This document shows positions 39,248-46,402 of a stretch of DNA of 48,613 bases, piece by piece. The stretch is taken from contig CBINIT010000004.1 in the NCBI GenBank assembly GCA_966250865.1, positions 1 to 48,613 on the forward strand, in the 5' to 3' direction. Within the stretch, counting starts at the first letter, position 1, and every line of letters starts with the position of its first letter. The notes below the pieces were generated by a model. It was not told the DNA's origin. It worked only from the letters and a program-made list of their open reading frames with translations, and did not search any database. A program made the translations under genes and the position numbers. This DNA comes from CAYGGE01 sp966250865 (GTDB taxonomy: Bacteria > Patescibacteriota > UBA1384 > CAYGGE01).

Positions 39248-40771
39248 ATGCGTTCGCCATTGACATTGCGCCGACTCCTTGAAATTATTCCTGGTTTTTT
39301 AGCCTGGAGTGCTCTCGTTCTCCCTATTGTTCTTTCACAATATCTACCGGCAGCGGTTGTTGTTTTTGTTATCCTCTTCGATCTCTACTGGGTTTACAAG
39401 GCAGTTATTATGACAGTCCATTTAGTCATCGGTTATGTGCAGCACAAGAAGGCGATGGCAACACATTGGCTTCCCCTTGCAAAAAAACAAGCTCGCTTTA
39501 ATCAGGTCTACCATGCTGCTATCGTCGCAACTTATAAGGAAGAGCTTGCCGTGCTTGAAACAACGTTTCAAGCACTTGTCGATTCTGACTATCCGCTCAA
39601 GAACGTTATTGTCGTCTTGGCGACCGAAGAGCGTGATCGAGAACGTGCACAGGCCAATGCAGCTGCTTTGCAGAAGAAGTTTGGGTCAAAGTTTGGCCAC
39701 TTCTTCGTTACTGAACACCCGGCTAATATTGCCGGTGAAGTAAGAGGTAAGGGTGGCAATATCACCTGGGCGGCCCGTGAACTACAAAGGCAGCTTGATA
39801 CTTGGAATATTGCCTATGAAGATGTCATCGTTACCACGCTCGATGCAGACAACCGAGTTGACCGCCAGTACTTTGCTGAATTGGCCTATAAGTTTCTCCT
39901 CCATCCGTCACCCGATCACGTAAGCTTTCAGCCGATCCCCATGTATTTCAATAATATCTGGGAGGCGCCGTTACTCAGTCGATTATTGGCGCACGGTACG
40001 ATGTTCTGGGTCCTTATTGAGTCAAGCCGTCCGTGGCGTTTGCGAAATTTCTCTGCTCATAGTCAGAGCATGAAGGCATTGGTAAAGATCGACTATTGGG
40101 CGACCAATACGATTGTTGAGGACGGCCACCAGTACTGGCGAAGCTATTTTGCCTATAACGGTGATTACTGGGTAGAGCCGCTTCATGTTCCAATCTACCA
40201 AGATGCCGTTGTTGCGGGAACGCTGTGGGATAGCTCAAAGGAGCTCTATCTTCAACGCCGCCGGTGGACCTGGGGCGTTTCCGACTTTCCGTATGTCATT
40301 GAGAACTGTTTGAAAAATACCTCGGCACCTTTCCTCGATAAGTGGTTTAAAGCTGCTCGTCTCTTTGAAGCTCACTTTACTTGGTCTACGCAGTCACTGT
40401 ACATTATGGTCGCGGGCTGGATTCCGATTCTTTTGAACGATACCTTCAATGATACAGTCCTCGCGTATAACTTTCCGGTCGTCGCCTCACGCCTCCTTAC
40501 TCTTGCTATGGTCGGTATGATTACGAACCTTACGATCGGAACGTTACTGATGCCGCAAATTCCCGACAAGAGGCGCCGAACACGGTTGTTAGCACTTGAG
40601 TGGATCATGATGCCAATTATCTCACCGTTCTATAGTGTGATCTTTGGTGCATTGCCTGCGCTCGATTCACAAACTCGCCTCATGTTTGGTAAGCATCCTA
40701 AGGAGTTCCGAGTTACCGTTAAGCTGCGCAATGTTGAAGGGCAGATATTACCAAAAACAACAGGAGTATAA
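39248..40771 (+). CDS. Processive family 2 glycosyltransferase, membrane-bound
   Basis: A 507-residue polysaccharide-synthase-like enzyme. Two N-terminal membrane segments precede a GT-A domain with AAIVATYKEELAVLETTFQA, the metal-binding acidic motif TTLDADNRVD, a VEDGHQYW segment in place of the TED motif, and QRRRW (near residue 337), the QxxRW signature of processive synthases. Several membrane helices follow. It probably polymerises and exports a sugar chain; the sugar cannot be told. The ATG at 39248 has TAAGGAG upstream; the earlier in-frame start lacks one. NUDIX follows without a gap. Confidence 0.85.
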   Translation: MRSPLTLRRLLEIIPGFLAWSALVLPIVLSQYLPAAVVVFVILFDLYWVYKAVIMTVHLVIGYVQHKKAMATHWLPLAKKQARFNQVYHAAIVATYKEELAVLETTFQALVDSDYPLKNVIVVLATEERDRERAQANAAALQKKFGSKFGHFFVTEHPANIAGEVRGKGGNITWAARELQRQLDTWNIAYEDVIVTTLDADNRVDRQYFAELAYKFLLHPSPDHVSFQPIPMYFNNIWEAPLLSRLLAHGTMFWVLIESSRPWRLRNFSAHSQSMKALVKIDYWATNTIVEDGHQYWRSYFAYNGDYWVEPLHVPIYQDAVVAGTLWDSSKELYLQRRRWTWGVSDFPYVIENCLKNTSAPFLDKWFKAARLFEAHFTWSTQSLYIMVAGWIPILLNDTFNDTVLAYNFPVVASRLLTLAMVGMITNLTIGTLLMPQIPDKRRRTRLLALEWIMMPIISPFYSVIFGALPALDSQTRLMFGKHPKEFRVTVKLRNVEGQILPKTTGV

Positions 40772-41254
40772 ATGGCAGAACGAGTATTTACTCAAGTCTT
40801 TGGTGTGGTTGCTGGACTGCTTGAAAAAGACGGTAAGTTCTTATTGGTCAGAGAGGCCGAAGGCACTGACAAAGGGAAGTGGAACCAACCTGCTGGTTGG
40901 ATTGATGTGGGCGAGGATCCGCTCGATGCAGTGAAGCGTGAGGTCAAGGAAGAGACTGGTCACGATTTTACACCAATACATCTGCTTGGTATCTATTCCT
41001 TAGTTCGAAAAGATCTTCAATCGAAATTGCATGCGACGCCTCATCCCATCAAGCTTGTATATATTGGAGATATCTCGGCATCGACTACTGCATTGCACGA
41101 CGACGTATCAGAAGCAAGATGGTTTACGGCAGAAGAGATACTCACCATGTCTTCAGAGGAATTACGAGATCTCGACATTAAGCAACTTATCAAAGACTAT
41201 CAGAGCGGACGACGATTTCCGCTTGAAATTATGCGACATACGGTCGTAGATTAG
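40772..41254 (+). CDS. NUDIX hydrolase
   Basis: A 160-residue pyrophosphohydrolase. The NUDIX box is complete (about residues 42-64): GWIDVGEDPLDAVKREVKEE followed by TG, with the REVKEE metal-binding helix. The substrate is a nucleoside diphosphate derivative that cannot be specified. It begins at the base after the glycosyltransferase stop, so a nucleotide-sugar link is possible but unproven. A terminator follows 24 bp after its stop. Confidence 0.92.
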   Translation: MAERVFTQVFGVVAGLLEKDGKFLLVREAEGTDKGKWNQPAGWIDVGEDPLDAVKREVKEETGHDFTPIHLLGIYSLVRKDLQSKLHATPHPIKLVYIGDISASTTALHDDVSEARWFTAEEILTMSSEELRDLDIKQLIKDYQSGRRFPLEIMRHTVVD

Positions 41255-41277
41255 CTAAGCGAGAGTCAATCGAGAGA

Positions 41278-41298
41278 GGCGGAAAAACCGCCTTTTTT
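41278..41298 (+). terminator. Terminator after the NUDIX gene
   Basis: GGCGG - AAAAA - CCGCC followed by six T. It ends the unit that starts at tRNA-Thr. Confidence 0.85.
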
Positions 41299-41300
41299 GG

Positions 41301-41329
41301 TTGACAAATGTGCAATTTCCTGGTATAGT
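41301..41329 (+). promoter_or_regulatory. Strong promoter of the 124-residue orphan gene
   Basis: TTGACA - 17 nt - TATAGT, a near-consensus sigma70 promoter 3 bp after the NUDIX terminator. The leader before the ATG at 41409 is about 72 nt. Confidence 0.85.
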
Positions 41330-41408
41330 GCACAACAATCCCGCAGCTTGTCGCAGTTTGACAAGAAAAAGGAAACTCTCTCGTTCGTTAAGGAAGGGAC
41401 TGGCTGTG

Positions 41409-41783
41409 ATGGAAAATTTTGATCCTGACGTAGAGCGCAAAAGACGACTCTACCTTGTCGGCCTAATTTGGGCCGAACTCGTCTTCTCGCTCAATGCCGA
41501 TGAAGCCGAGCGGATGGCAATTGCGATCCTTTCGGAGCTGGAGCAGGAGCTTGCAAGCAAGGGAAGCTGTCTGCTTACGACCGGACGGAATGCAGAGATT
41601 CCGGCGATGCTGCAGCGAGTTGCCGAGCGCATCGGCATTGAGATTCCTCGATGCGCTCCGTTCGCGCGATTCGAGGTTCACCCTGACGGCAACGGACTGT
41701 GGCGTATTGGGGATCGTGCCGAAGATGCGTTCTTCTCTGAGAGTCTGCGCGTGAATCGGCCACTCCCCTCGGCGCTGGCCTAG
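41409..41783 (+). CDS. Orphan soluble protein of 124 residues
   Basis: Not recognised. It is a helical, acidic-basic mixed protein without membrane segments; the start MENFDPDVERKRRLYLVGLI and an amphipathic stretch (ADEAERMAIAILSELEQELA) suggest a compact fold. The start is ATG 41409 (or GTG 41406) after AAGGAAGG; the reading frame extends upstream but includes the promoter itself, so earlier starts are excluded. It is GC-richer than the flanking genes and stands as a single unit with its own promoter and a GC-rich terminator, as if imported whole. Confidence 0.65.
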   Translation: MENFDPDVERKRRLYLVGLIWAELVFSLNADEAERMAIAILSELEQELASKGSCLLTTGRNAEIPAMLQRVAERIGIEIPRCAPFARFEVHPDGNGLWRIGDRAEDAFFSESLRVNRPLPSALA

Positions 41784-41806
41784 CGTCAAAAACAAACAGA
41801 TGTTGT

Positions 41807-41844
41807 CCGCCGCCCGGCGTTGCCCGGTCGGCGGTTCTGTTTTA
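41807..41844. terminator. GC-rich terminator of the orphan gene
   Basis: CCGCCGCCCGG - 6 nt - CCGGTCGGCGG with one mismatch, then TTCTGTTTTA. On the minus strand it is followed by a T-rich stretch too, so it may also serve the DapA-family gene. Confidence 0.75.
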
Positions 41845-41868
41845 TATCTGGATGGTTATAGTACGGCA

Positions 41869-41897
41869 GCAGCCCGGTGGATCTCCACGCGGGCTGC
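41869..41897. terminator. Second GC-rich hairpin in the convergent gap
   Basis: GCAGCCCG / CGGGCTGC with an inner GTGGA / TCCAC; only a short T-run follows. It lies between the convergent orphan and DapA-family genes. Confidence 0.6.
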
Positions 41898-41936
41898 TTT
41901 CATAGGCATATTCCTTTTGATGTTGTGGCCAACGTG

Positions 41937-42824
41937 TTAGAGATGGCCGAGTTGATGGAGTGTCTGGCGGATTACGAATTCATGCTCGGCGCAGACCATA
42001 TCGCCGGGCTGGGCGACTTCATCGTGATCGATCACACCGAGGATCTTCAAAGCACGCTTCAGGCATGCCGCGTCGGTATACTGTGGGTCGAAGATCTGCA
42101 AGTGGCGATCCAGCGTCTCGAGAATTGCCGCAAGCGGCTCGCCCGAGCGGCGCTGGTGCTCCCACTTACCCCAGTTCTCCGGGAAGAGGTTAGCGGTCGA
42201 CGGGACGACACCGTCGACGTTGAGTTCAGTGGCCAGCTTGAGGAGCCGCTGGTTGCCGCAGGCAAGGCTGAATTCAGGATCTTGCAGCTCGGCGAGTGCG
42301 GCAAGACGCTGCTCAGAGCTGCCGCTCTCCTTCTCGCCGATGACCGAAGGGTTGCCACTAAGTTCCCTTGCTGCCTCGAGAGTGATCTCCAGACCGTTCA
42401 GCCGGCTTGGAATATTGTACAGAATGATCGGTTTTCCGAACTCTGTAAGGCGAGTGAAGTACCTCACCATGGCGCCGGTCGACAGCCTGTCCATGTAGAG
42501 AGGTAGCGTTACTAGCACGGCCACCGGATCGGCGATGGCCAGCGACCTCATCTCGTCCTCGGCATGCTCCGTACTTAGGGGCGTGATACACGCAATAACA
42601 GGCAGACTCGTCACGGCTTTAAGCCGCGCGATAACGTCGAGCCGTTGTATTCGATGAAGCATGCTGCCATCACCGGTTGTGGCGTTGGCGATCACGGCCT
42701 GTGAGTGAGGCACCAAGCGCCGTACTAGGCGGTGTAGACTGCTGAAGTCGACCAACCCAGTCGGCAGATAGGGAGTCACAAGTGGGACAATGACCCCATT
42801 GGGTCTCCAAGTTTTCGTTTCCAT
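41937..42824 (-). CDS. DapA/NanA-family aldolase-lyase
   Basis: A 295-residue class I aldolase of the dihydrodipicolinate synthase / N-acetylneuraminate lyase family. The Schiff-base lysine is Lys165 (VIGEKESG), the catalytic tyrosine Tyr136 (LYNIPSR) with Arg141, and the pyruvate-binding motif ATTGDG has both threonines (49-50). The family uses pyruvate or splits off pyruvate from a sugar acid; lysine synthesis is unlikely in this kind of organism, so a sugar-acid substrate is more plausible. GGAGA precedes the ATG. It is divergent from the sugar isomerase and clearly GC-richer than the neighbours outside the island. Confidence 0.88.
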   Translation of the reverse strand: METKTWRPNGVIVPLVTPYLPTGLVDFSSLHRLVRRLVPHSQAVIANATTGDGSMLHRIQRLDVIARLKAVTSLPVIACITPLSTEHAEDEMRSLAIADPVAVLVTLPLYMDRLSTGAMVRYFTRLTEFGKPIILYNIPSRLNGLEITLEAARELSGNPSVIGEKESGSSEQRLAALAELQDPEFSLACGNQRLLKLATELNVDGVVPSTANLFPENWGKWEHQRRSGEPLAAILETLDRHLQIFDPQYTDAACLKRALKILGVIDHDEVAQPGDMVCAEHEFVIRQTLHQLGHL

Positions 42825-42868
42825 TTCGGTTCTCCGGCCGTGTTAGTGGCCTGACGATGACTAGCGCT

Positions 42869-42897
42869 AGCCTAGCAAACGACCTTCTAATGGTCAA
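42869..42897 (-). promoter_or_regulatory. Promoter of the DapA-family gene
   Basis: TTGACC - 17 nt - TAGGCT on the minus strand, back to back with the isomerase promoter. Confidence 0.55.
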
Positions 42898-42914
42898 TGG
42901 GTGGGACCCATGCC

Positions 42915-42943
42915 TTTACTTGCTTCACAAAATATACTATACT
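42915..42943 (+). promoter_or_regulatory. Promoter of the sugar isomerase gene
   Basis: TTTACT - 17 nt - TATACT; the leader before the ATG at 43033 is about 83 nt. Confidence 0.65.
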
Positions 42944-42991
42944 TCGCGTACGTTTGCCCGAATGCTGTAAACAAAGGGGCAGCGAGTACCT

Positions 42992-43006
42992 GGCCGGTTT
43001 CCGGCC
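42992..43006 (+). promoter_or_regulatory. Hairpin in the isomerase leader
   Basis: GGCCGG - TTT - CCGGCC, a very stable hairpin 26 nt before the ATG and 13 nt before AAGGAG. It could act on translation or mRNA stability. Confidence 0.5.
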
Positions 43007-43032
43007 TAAATGCCTAAATAAGGAGTAACCCG

Positions 43033-44145
43033 ATGACTGTGACAGCCTTACCAACTGTCAAACCTGCATGGAAGAACCGGCCAGTAACCCTGTTTACCGG
43101 TCAGTGGGCCGACCTTGCCCTGCGCGAGATGTGTGAGAAGGCGAAGGAGTTCGGCTACCACGGGTTGGAGCTTTGTGTTTGGGGTAAGGATGACGTGCCC
43201 CATTTCGATATCGTCCGGGCTAGTGGACCTGACGCCGAGGTTTACTGTAAGGAGGTGTGGAGCCTGCTTCGTGAGTTCGGGCTCTACTGCTTCGCGATCA
43301 GCAGTCATCTGGTGGGTCAGGCAGTCTGTGACCTCATCGATGAGCGCCATAAGGCCATCCTGCCGCCGGAAATCTACGGTGATGGGGAGCCGGAAGGTGT
43401 CCGCCAACGAGCGGCTGCGTTTATGAAGCTCACGCCGCGCGCCATGCGAAACTTCTACGAGGCCGCGCCAGACGACGTGAAGGCGGTATGGCCGAAGTGG
43501 GCTGACGGCACGCCCCGGCTGGTCGTCAACGGTTTCACTGGCTCATCCATCTGGCACCTTCTGTACTCCTTCCCGCCGGTGAGTGAGGCTATGATCGAGG
43601 CAGGGTACCAGGACTTCGCCGATCGGTGGAATCCCATCCTCGACGAGTTCGATCTCGTCGGTGTGCGCTTCGCGTTGGAAGTCCACCCCACTGAGATCGC
43701 GTTTGATATCGCTTCCGCGCAGCGGGCGTTGGAGGCGGTCGGTCATCGTGAGGCATTCGGCTTCAACTACGACCCGAGCCATCTCGGATATCAGAACGTG
43801 GATTACGTGTTGTTCATCGACCGCTTCCCGGATCGCATCTACCACGCCCATATGAAGGACGTGTGGTGGAGCGCGGTACCCACCGAGGCAGGTGTGTTCG
43901 GAGGCCATACCAACTTCGGCGACTCACGGCGGTCGTGGGACTTCCGCAGCGTCGGCCGTGGCCGGGTGGACTTTGAGGAGATCATCCGATCGCTCAACCG
44001 TGCCCTTTACACGGGGCCGCTCTCTGTGGAATGGGAGGACATGGGGATGGACAGGGAGGCCGGTGCTACCGAGGCCTGCGAGTACCTGAAGGAAAAGGAC
44101 TTCAAGTCCAGCAACCGCGCCTTCGACTCTGCCTTCTCGGAATAG
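43033..44145 (+). CDS. Sugar phosphate isomerase/epimerase (xylose-isomerase-like TIM barrel)
   Basis: A 370-residue AP-endonuclease-2-fold enzyme. The likely metal ligands are Glu near 216 (ALEVHPTEI), Asp/His near 247-250 (NYDPSHLGY), His near 270-272 (YHAHMKDVW) and Glu near 333 (SVEWEDMG). The wording FTGQWADLALREMCEKAKEF and NGFTGSSIWHLLYSFPPVSE matches a group I associate with high-GC soil bacteria, from memory. The substrate is unknown. AAGGAG precedes the ATG. One sampled line of the gene is about 63 percent GC, against about 50 percent in the glycosyltransferase gene, suggesting recent transfer. A GC-rich terminator follows. Confidence 0.88.
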   Translation: MTVTALPTVKPAWKNRPVTLFTGQWADLALREMCEKAKEFGYHGLELCVWGKDDVPHFDIVRASGPDAEVYCKEVWSLLREFGLYCFAISSHLVGQAVCDLIDERHKAILPPEIYGDGEPEGVRQRAAAFMKLTPRAMRNFYEAAPDDVKAVWPKWADGTPRLVVNGFTGSSIWHLLYSFPPVSEAMIEAGYQDFADRWNPILDEFDLVGVRFALEVHPTEIAFDIASAQRALEAVGHREAFGFNYDPSHLGYQNVDYVLFIDRFPDRIYHAHMKDVWWSAVPTEAGVFGGHTNFGDSRRSWDFRSVGRGRVDFEEIIRSLNRALYTGPLSVEWEDMGMDREAGATEACEYLKEKDFKSSNRAFDSAFSE

Positions 44146-44195
44146 GAAAATAACCAGTTAAGTATAGAGTGCTACTCTGGGAGTGGCGATGTGCA

Positions 44196-44223
44196 GCGGG
44201 GCTGGCCGGAAGGCTAGCCCCGC
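44196..44223 (+). terminator. GC-rich terminator of the isomerase gene
   Basis: GCGGGGCTGGCC - GGAA - GGCTAGCCCCGC (12 bp, one wobble), 50 bp after the stop. Only TTT follows, so it may be a stabilising 3' hairpin. Confidence 0.7.
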
Positions 44224-44229
44224 ACTGCG

Positions 44230-44258
44230 TTTAAAGCCACTTAAGTATATGCTAAAGT
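44230..44258 (+). promoter_or_regulatory. Leaderless-type promoter of the 258-residue membrane protein
   Basis: TTTAAA - 17 nt - TAAAGT; the -10 ends 6 nt before the ATG and there is no Shine-Dalgarno sequence. Confidence 0.5.
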
Positions 44259-44264
44259 GGAATT

Positions 44265-45041
44265 ATGAATATATACTTCACTCGATTGAATCAACTCGAA
44301 CTGCTTGCATTTTCTGCTGGATTTGTAGCGGTTATTCTCATTATTCTATACCTTATTGTTGAAAATAAGCCGCGTCAGATTATTATGGGTCGCGGTGGGG
44401 AACAACGATTCCTCCCTAATACCAAGGACTATATTGGCCGTCTCGTGGGCATGTTTGGTATAACTGCTCTAGCTGTCTTGGCCAACCATTGGTCAGTATA
44501 TATCTTATCTCTCATTGTCATCGCTACACTGGTGACTGATACAGACTTTCTTGTTCGGATCGTTGCTCTCATCTGGGATCGTAAAGAGTACTGGGAGTAT
44601 GAAACGACAGTAGTCACGACTCAGCAGACAGTGTTGCCTCAAGATCCGAAAGTTGAGATAGTTGCTGACCAGGTGAATCAAGATCCGAATGGACTGTCTG
44701 AACTCCTGAGCCAAAAAGAAAAAGAACTTTCACGATCGTTACTCAACTATCACTTCGAACGTGTCTACCGCCTTATTTATGGGAGTCAGTTATTGATACT
44801 TGACTCAATCAGAAAAATGGGTACTGCGATGCCGCTAGCTGTTGCTGAAACGATATACAAAAATACGCCATGGTCGGCGAATTATCCGTTCGAACAATAT
44901 CTGAATTTTTTGGAAGAGGCTTTTCTTATTGAGAGAAAGACTGCGGATAATCACAAATCAATTGAATTATTACCAATGGGTTATGCGTTTCTTGAGTACC
45001 TAGACGAGAATCGTATTCCTCTTGAAAAACAACCGTTCTAG
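44265..45041 (+). CDS. Membrane protein with cytoplasmic winged-helix-like end
   Basis: Family not recognised. The 258 residues start with two or three membrane segments (ELLAFSAGFVAVILIILYLI; LVGMFGITALAVLANHWSVY; ILSLIVIATLVT), followed by a soluble part of about 160 residues. The last 70 (TIYKNTPWSANYPFEQYLNF; LEEAFLIERK; IELLPMGYAFLEYLDEN) resemble a winged helix with a two-strand wing, which is inference. It may be a membrane-tethered sensor or scaffold. It lies just right of the GC-rich island with normal composition, and is convergent with uvrC; the 112-bp gap between them holds no clear terminator. Confidence 0.6.
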   Translation: MNIYFTRLNQLELLAFSAGFVAVILIILYLIVENKPRQIIMGRGGEQRFLPNTKDYIGRLVGMFGITALAVLANHWSVYILSLIVIATLVTDTDFLVRIVALIWDRKEYWEYETTVVTTQQTVLPQDPKVEIVADQVNQDPNGLSELLSQKEKELSRSLLNYHFERVYRLIYGSQLLILDSIRKMGTAMPLAVAETIYKNTPWSANYPFEQYLNFLEEAFLIERKTADNHKSIELLPMGYAFLEYLDENRIPLEKQPF

Positions 45042-45153
45042 CTTCCCTAGTCATTCCAGATAGATGGAGCGATGTGATATCTGGTCGGGAAATGGTTTAG
45101 CGTACCGATCCTCGATCCGGAGCGGCTGACGCCTTCCGGTCAAGGATGACAAG

Positions 45154-46368
45154 TCACTTACCCTGAAACTGCCGACGATGGAGTGATCGGTAATAGGTCT
45201 GAGCAAAACGGTGAGCTTCATCGCGAAGACCACGTAGGAGCTCCATGTCTACACCCTTCAAGGGTTCGGTCCAGATGAGGGTTTCACCTTTACGGGTTGG
45301 CCCTTTGGCAAACCCTACAACGGGAATTGATAGCTCATACGCTTTAAGCACTCGCTGGGCCATGCTTACTTGACCCTTGCCGCCGTCAACGAGAATTAGG
45401 TCGGGAAACCTCCACTCGTGGTGACGAAAGCGGCGCTGGAGGACTTCGCGCATCATATCATAGTCGTTTGGCCTCTCACTTTGGCGGATTCGAAACTTGC
45501 GATACTGGCTTTTATCAACTTGACCGTCAGTGAAGACAACCATACTGCCGACGGCGTATTGGCCAGAGATGTTTGAGATGTCGTACGCCTCAACACGATG
45601 TGGGACAATACCCTGCTCTTCGGACAATGTACCAGAGAAATTAATCCTCCTCGAAAGAAGGGCGATATCCTCAATATGACGAATAGCGGTAATGCGATCT
45701 CGAACTTTGCCAGCTTCTTCAAACCGTTCTTCTTTGGCTAATTTTTCCATCTGTCGCTCTAGGTGACGGATGACCTGAGCCTTATTACCGCTCAAGAAGA
45801 GGCGGAGGTGTTTGATGATATTTAAGTACTCTTTCAGAGGCAGTTCAGCGGTGCAGACTTCTGGGTAAGCGGTCATCTGACAGTGGAGACAGGGCCGTTT
45901 TGGCAGATCGACGTAGTGTCGGTAGGGGAACATGCGACGGACTACTTCCATCGCAACGCGAGCGGCTCGGGCATTGAGGTAGGGGCCGAAGACATACTTT
46001 GCTTTCTCAAAGTCTTCGTCAGTTGGGCGGGCAAGGATGACGCGAGGATATTTATCATCCGTAATAATAATGTGAAGAAAGCTTTTATCGTCGAGGCCTT
46101 TGATGTTGTAGTACGGCTTGTACTTTCGAATTAGATTTGCCTCTAAGAACAAGGCCTCTAGTGCCGAATCGGTCGTATGGAAACTAATATCCTGAATATG
46201 AGTGACGAGCTCAGCGGTTTTACCCTCCTTTTTGCCGGTAAAGTAACTACTTACACGGTTCTTAAGCGAGGTTGCTTTCCCAACATAGATAATAGTACCC
46301 GACTCATCTTTCATGAGGTACACGCCGGGCTCGTCGGGCATCGATTGCCAAATCTTCTTTCTGGTCAC
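45154..46368 (-). CDS. uvrC: Excinuclease ABC subunit C, C-terminally short
   Basis: UvrC makes both incisions in nucleotide excision repair. It has the GIY-YIG nuclease domain (DEPGVYLMKDESGTIIYVGK), a cysteine cluster (PCLHCQMTAYPEVC), the UVR motif (EKLAKEERFEEAGKVRDRIT) and the RNase H-like domain (VEAYDISNISGQYAVGSMVV; LILVDGGKGQ; DEAHRFAQTYYR). It stops after RSLHRRQFQGK, where other UvrC proteins continue into tandem helix-hairpin-helix DNA-binding motifs. No such motif is visible downstream in any frame. The start is GTG at 46368 after AAGGAGGGG, giving 404 residues instead of about 600. It directly follows uvrA. Confidence 0.93.
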   Translation of the reverse strand: MTRKKIWQSMPDEPGVYLMKDESGTIIYVGKATSLKNRVSSYFTGKKEGKTAELVTHIQDISFHTTDSALEALFLEANLIRKYKPYYNIKGLDDKSFLHIIITDDKYPRVILARPTDEDFEKAKYVFGPYLNARAARVAMEVVRRMFPYRHYVDLPKRPCLHCQMTAYPEVCTAELPLKEYLNIIKHLRLFLSGNKAQVIRHLERQMEKLAKEERFEEAGKVRDRITAIRHIEDIALLSRRINFSGTLSEEQGIVPHRVEAYDISNISGQYAVGSMVVFTDGQVDKSQYRKFRIRQSERPNDYDMMREVLQRRFRHHEWRFPDLILVDGGKGQVSMAQRVLKAYELSIPVVGFAKGPTRKGETLIWTEPLKGVDMELLRGLRDEAHRFAQTYYRSLHRRQFQGK

Positions 46369-46402
46369 TATTTCCCCTCCTTGCAGGTGCAAGGTCTTCA
46401 TC

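Noticed and set aside
41301..41408. N-terminal extension of the 124-residue orphan protein starting at a TTG
   Set aside because: That TTG is the -35 hexamer of the gene's own promoter, so it cannot be translated from this transcript.
42059..43908. Long antisense open frames in the aldolase and isomerase genes
   Set aside because: GC-rich coding sequence produces long shadow frames; the sense frames have intact catalytic motifs and ribosome sites.
41255..44264. Insertion sequence or prophage carrying the aldolase/isomerase island
   Set aside because: No transposase, integrase or convincing terminal repeat is present; a 9-bp direct repeat TTAAGTATA at 44,158 and 44,241 is too short and lies within the island's right edge.
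45042..45153. Terminator between the 258-residue membrane gene and uvrC
   Set aside because: CCAGATA / TATCTGG can pair, but the stem is weak, the loop long and no T-run follows.
45051..45233. Possible frameshifted helix-hairpin-helix end of UvrC downstream of its stop
   Set aside because: A 60-codon frame exists, but I find no recognisable GIG-type hairpin motif in any frame, so I do not call it a remnant.
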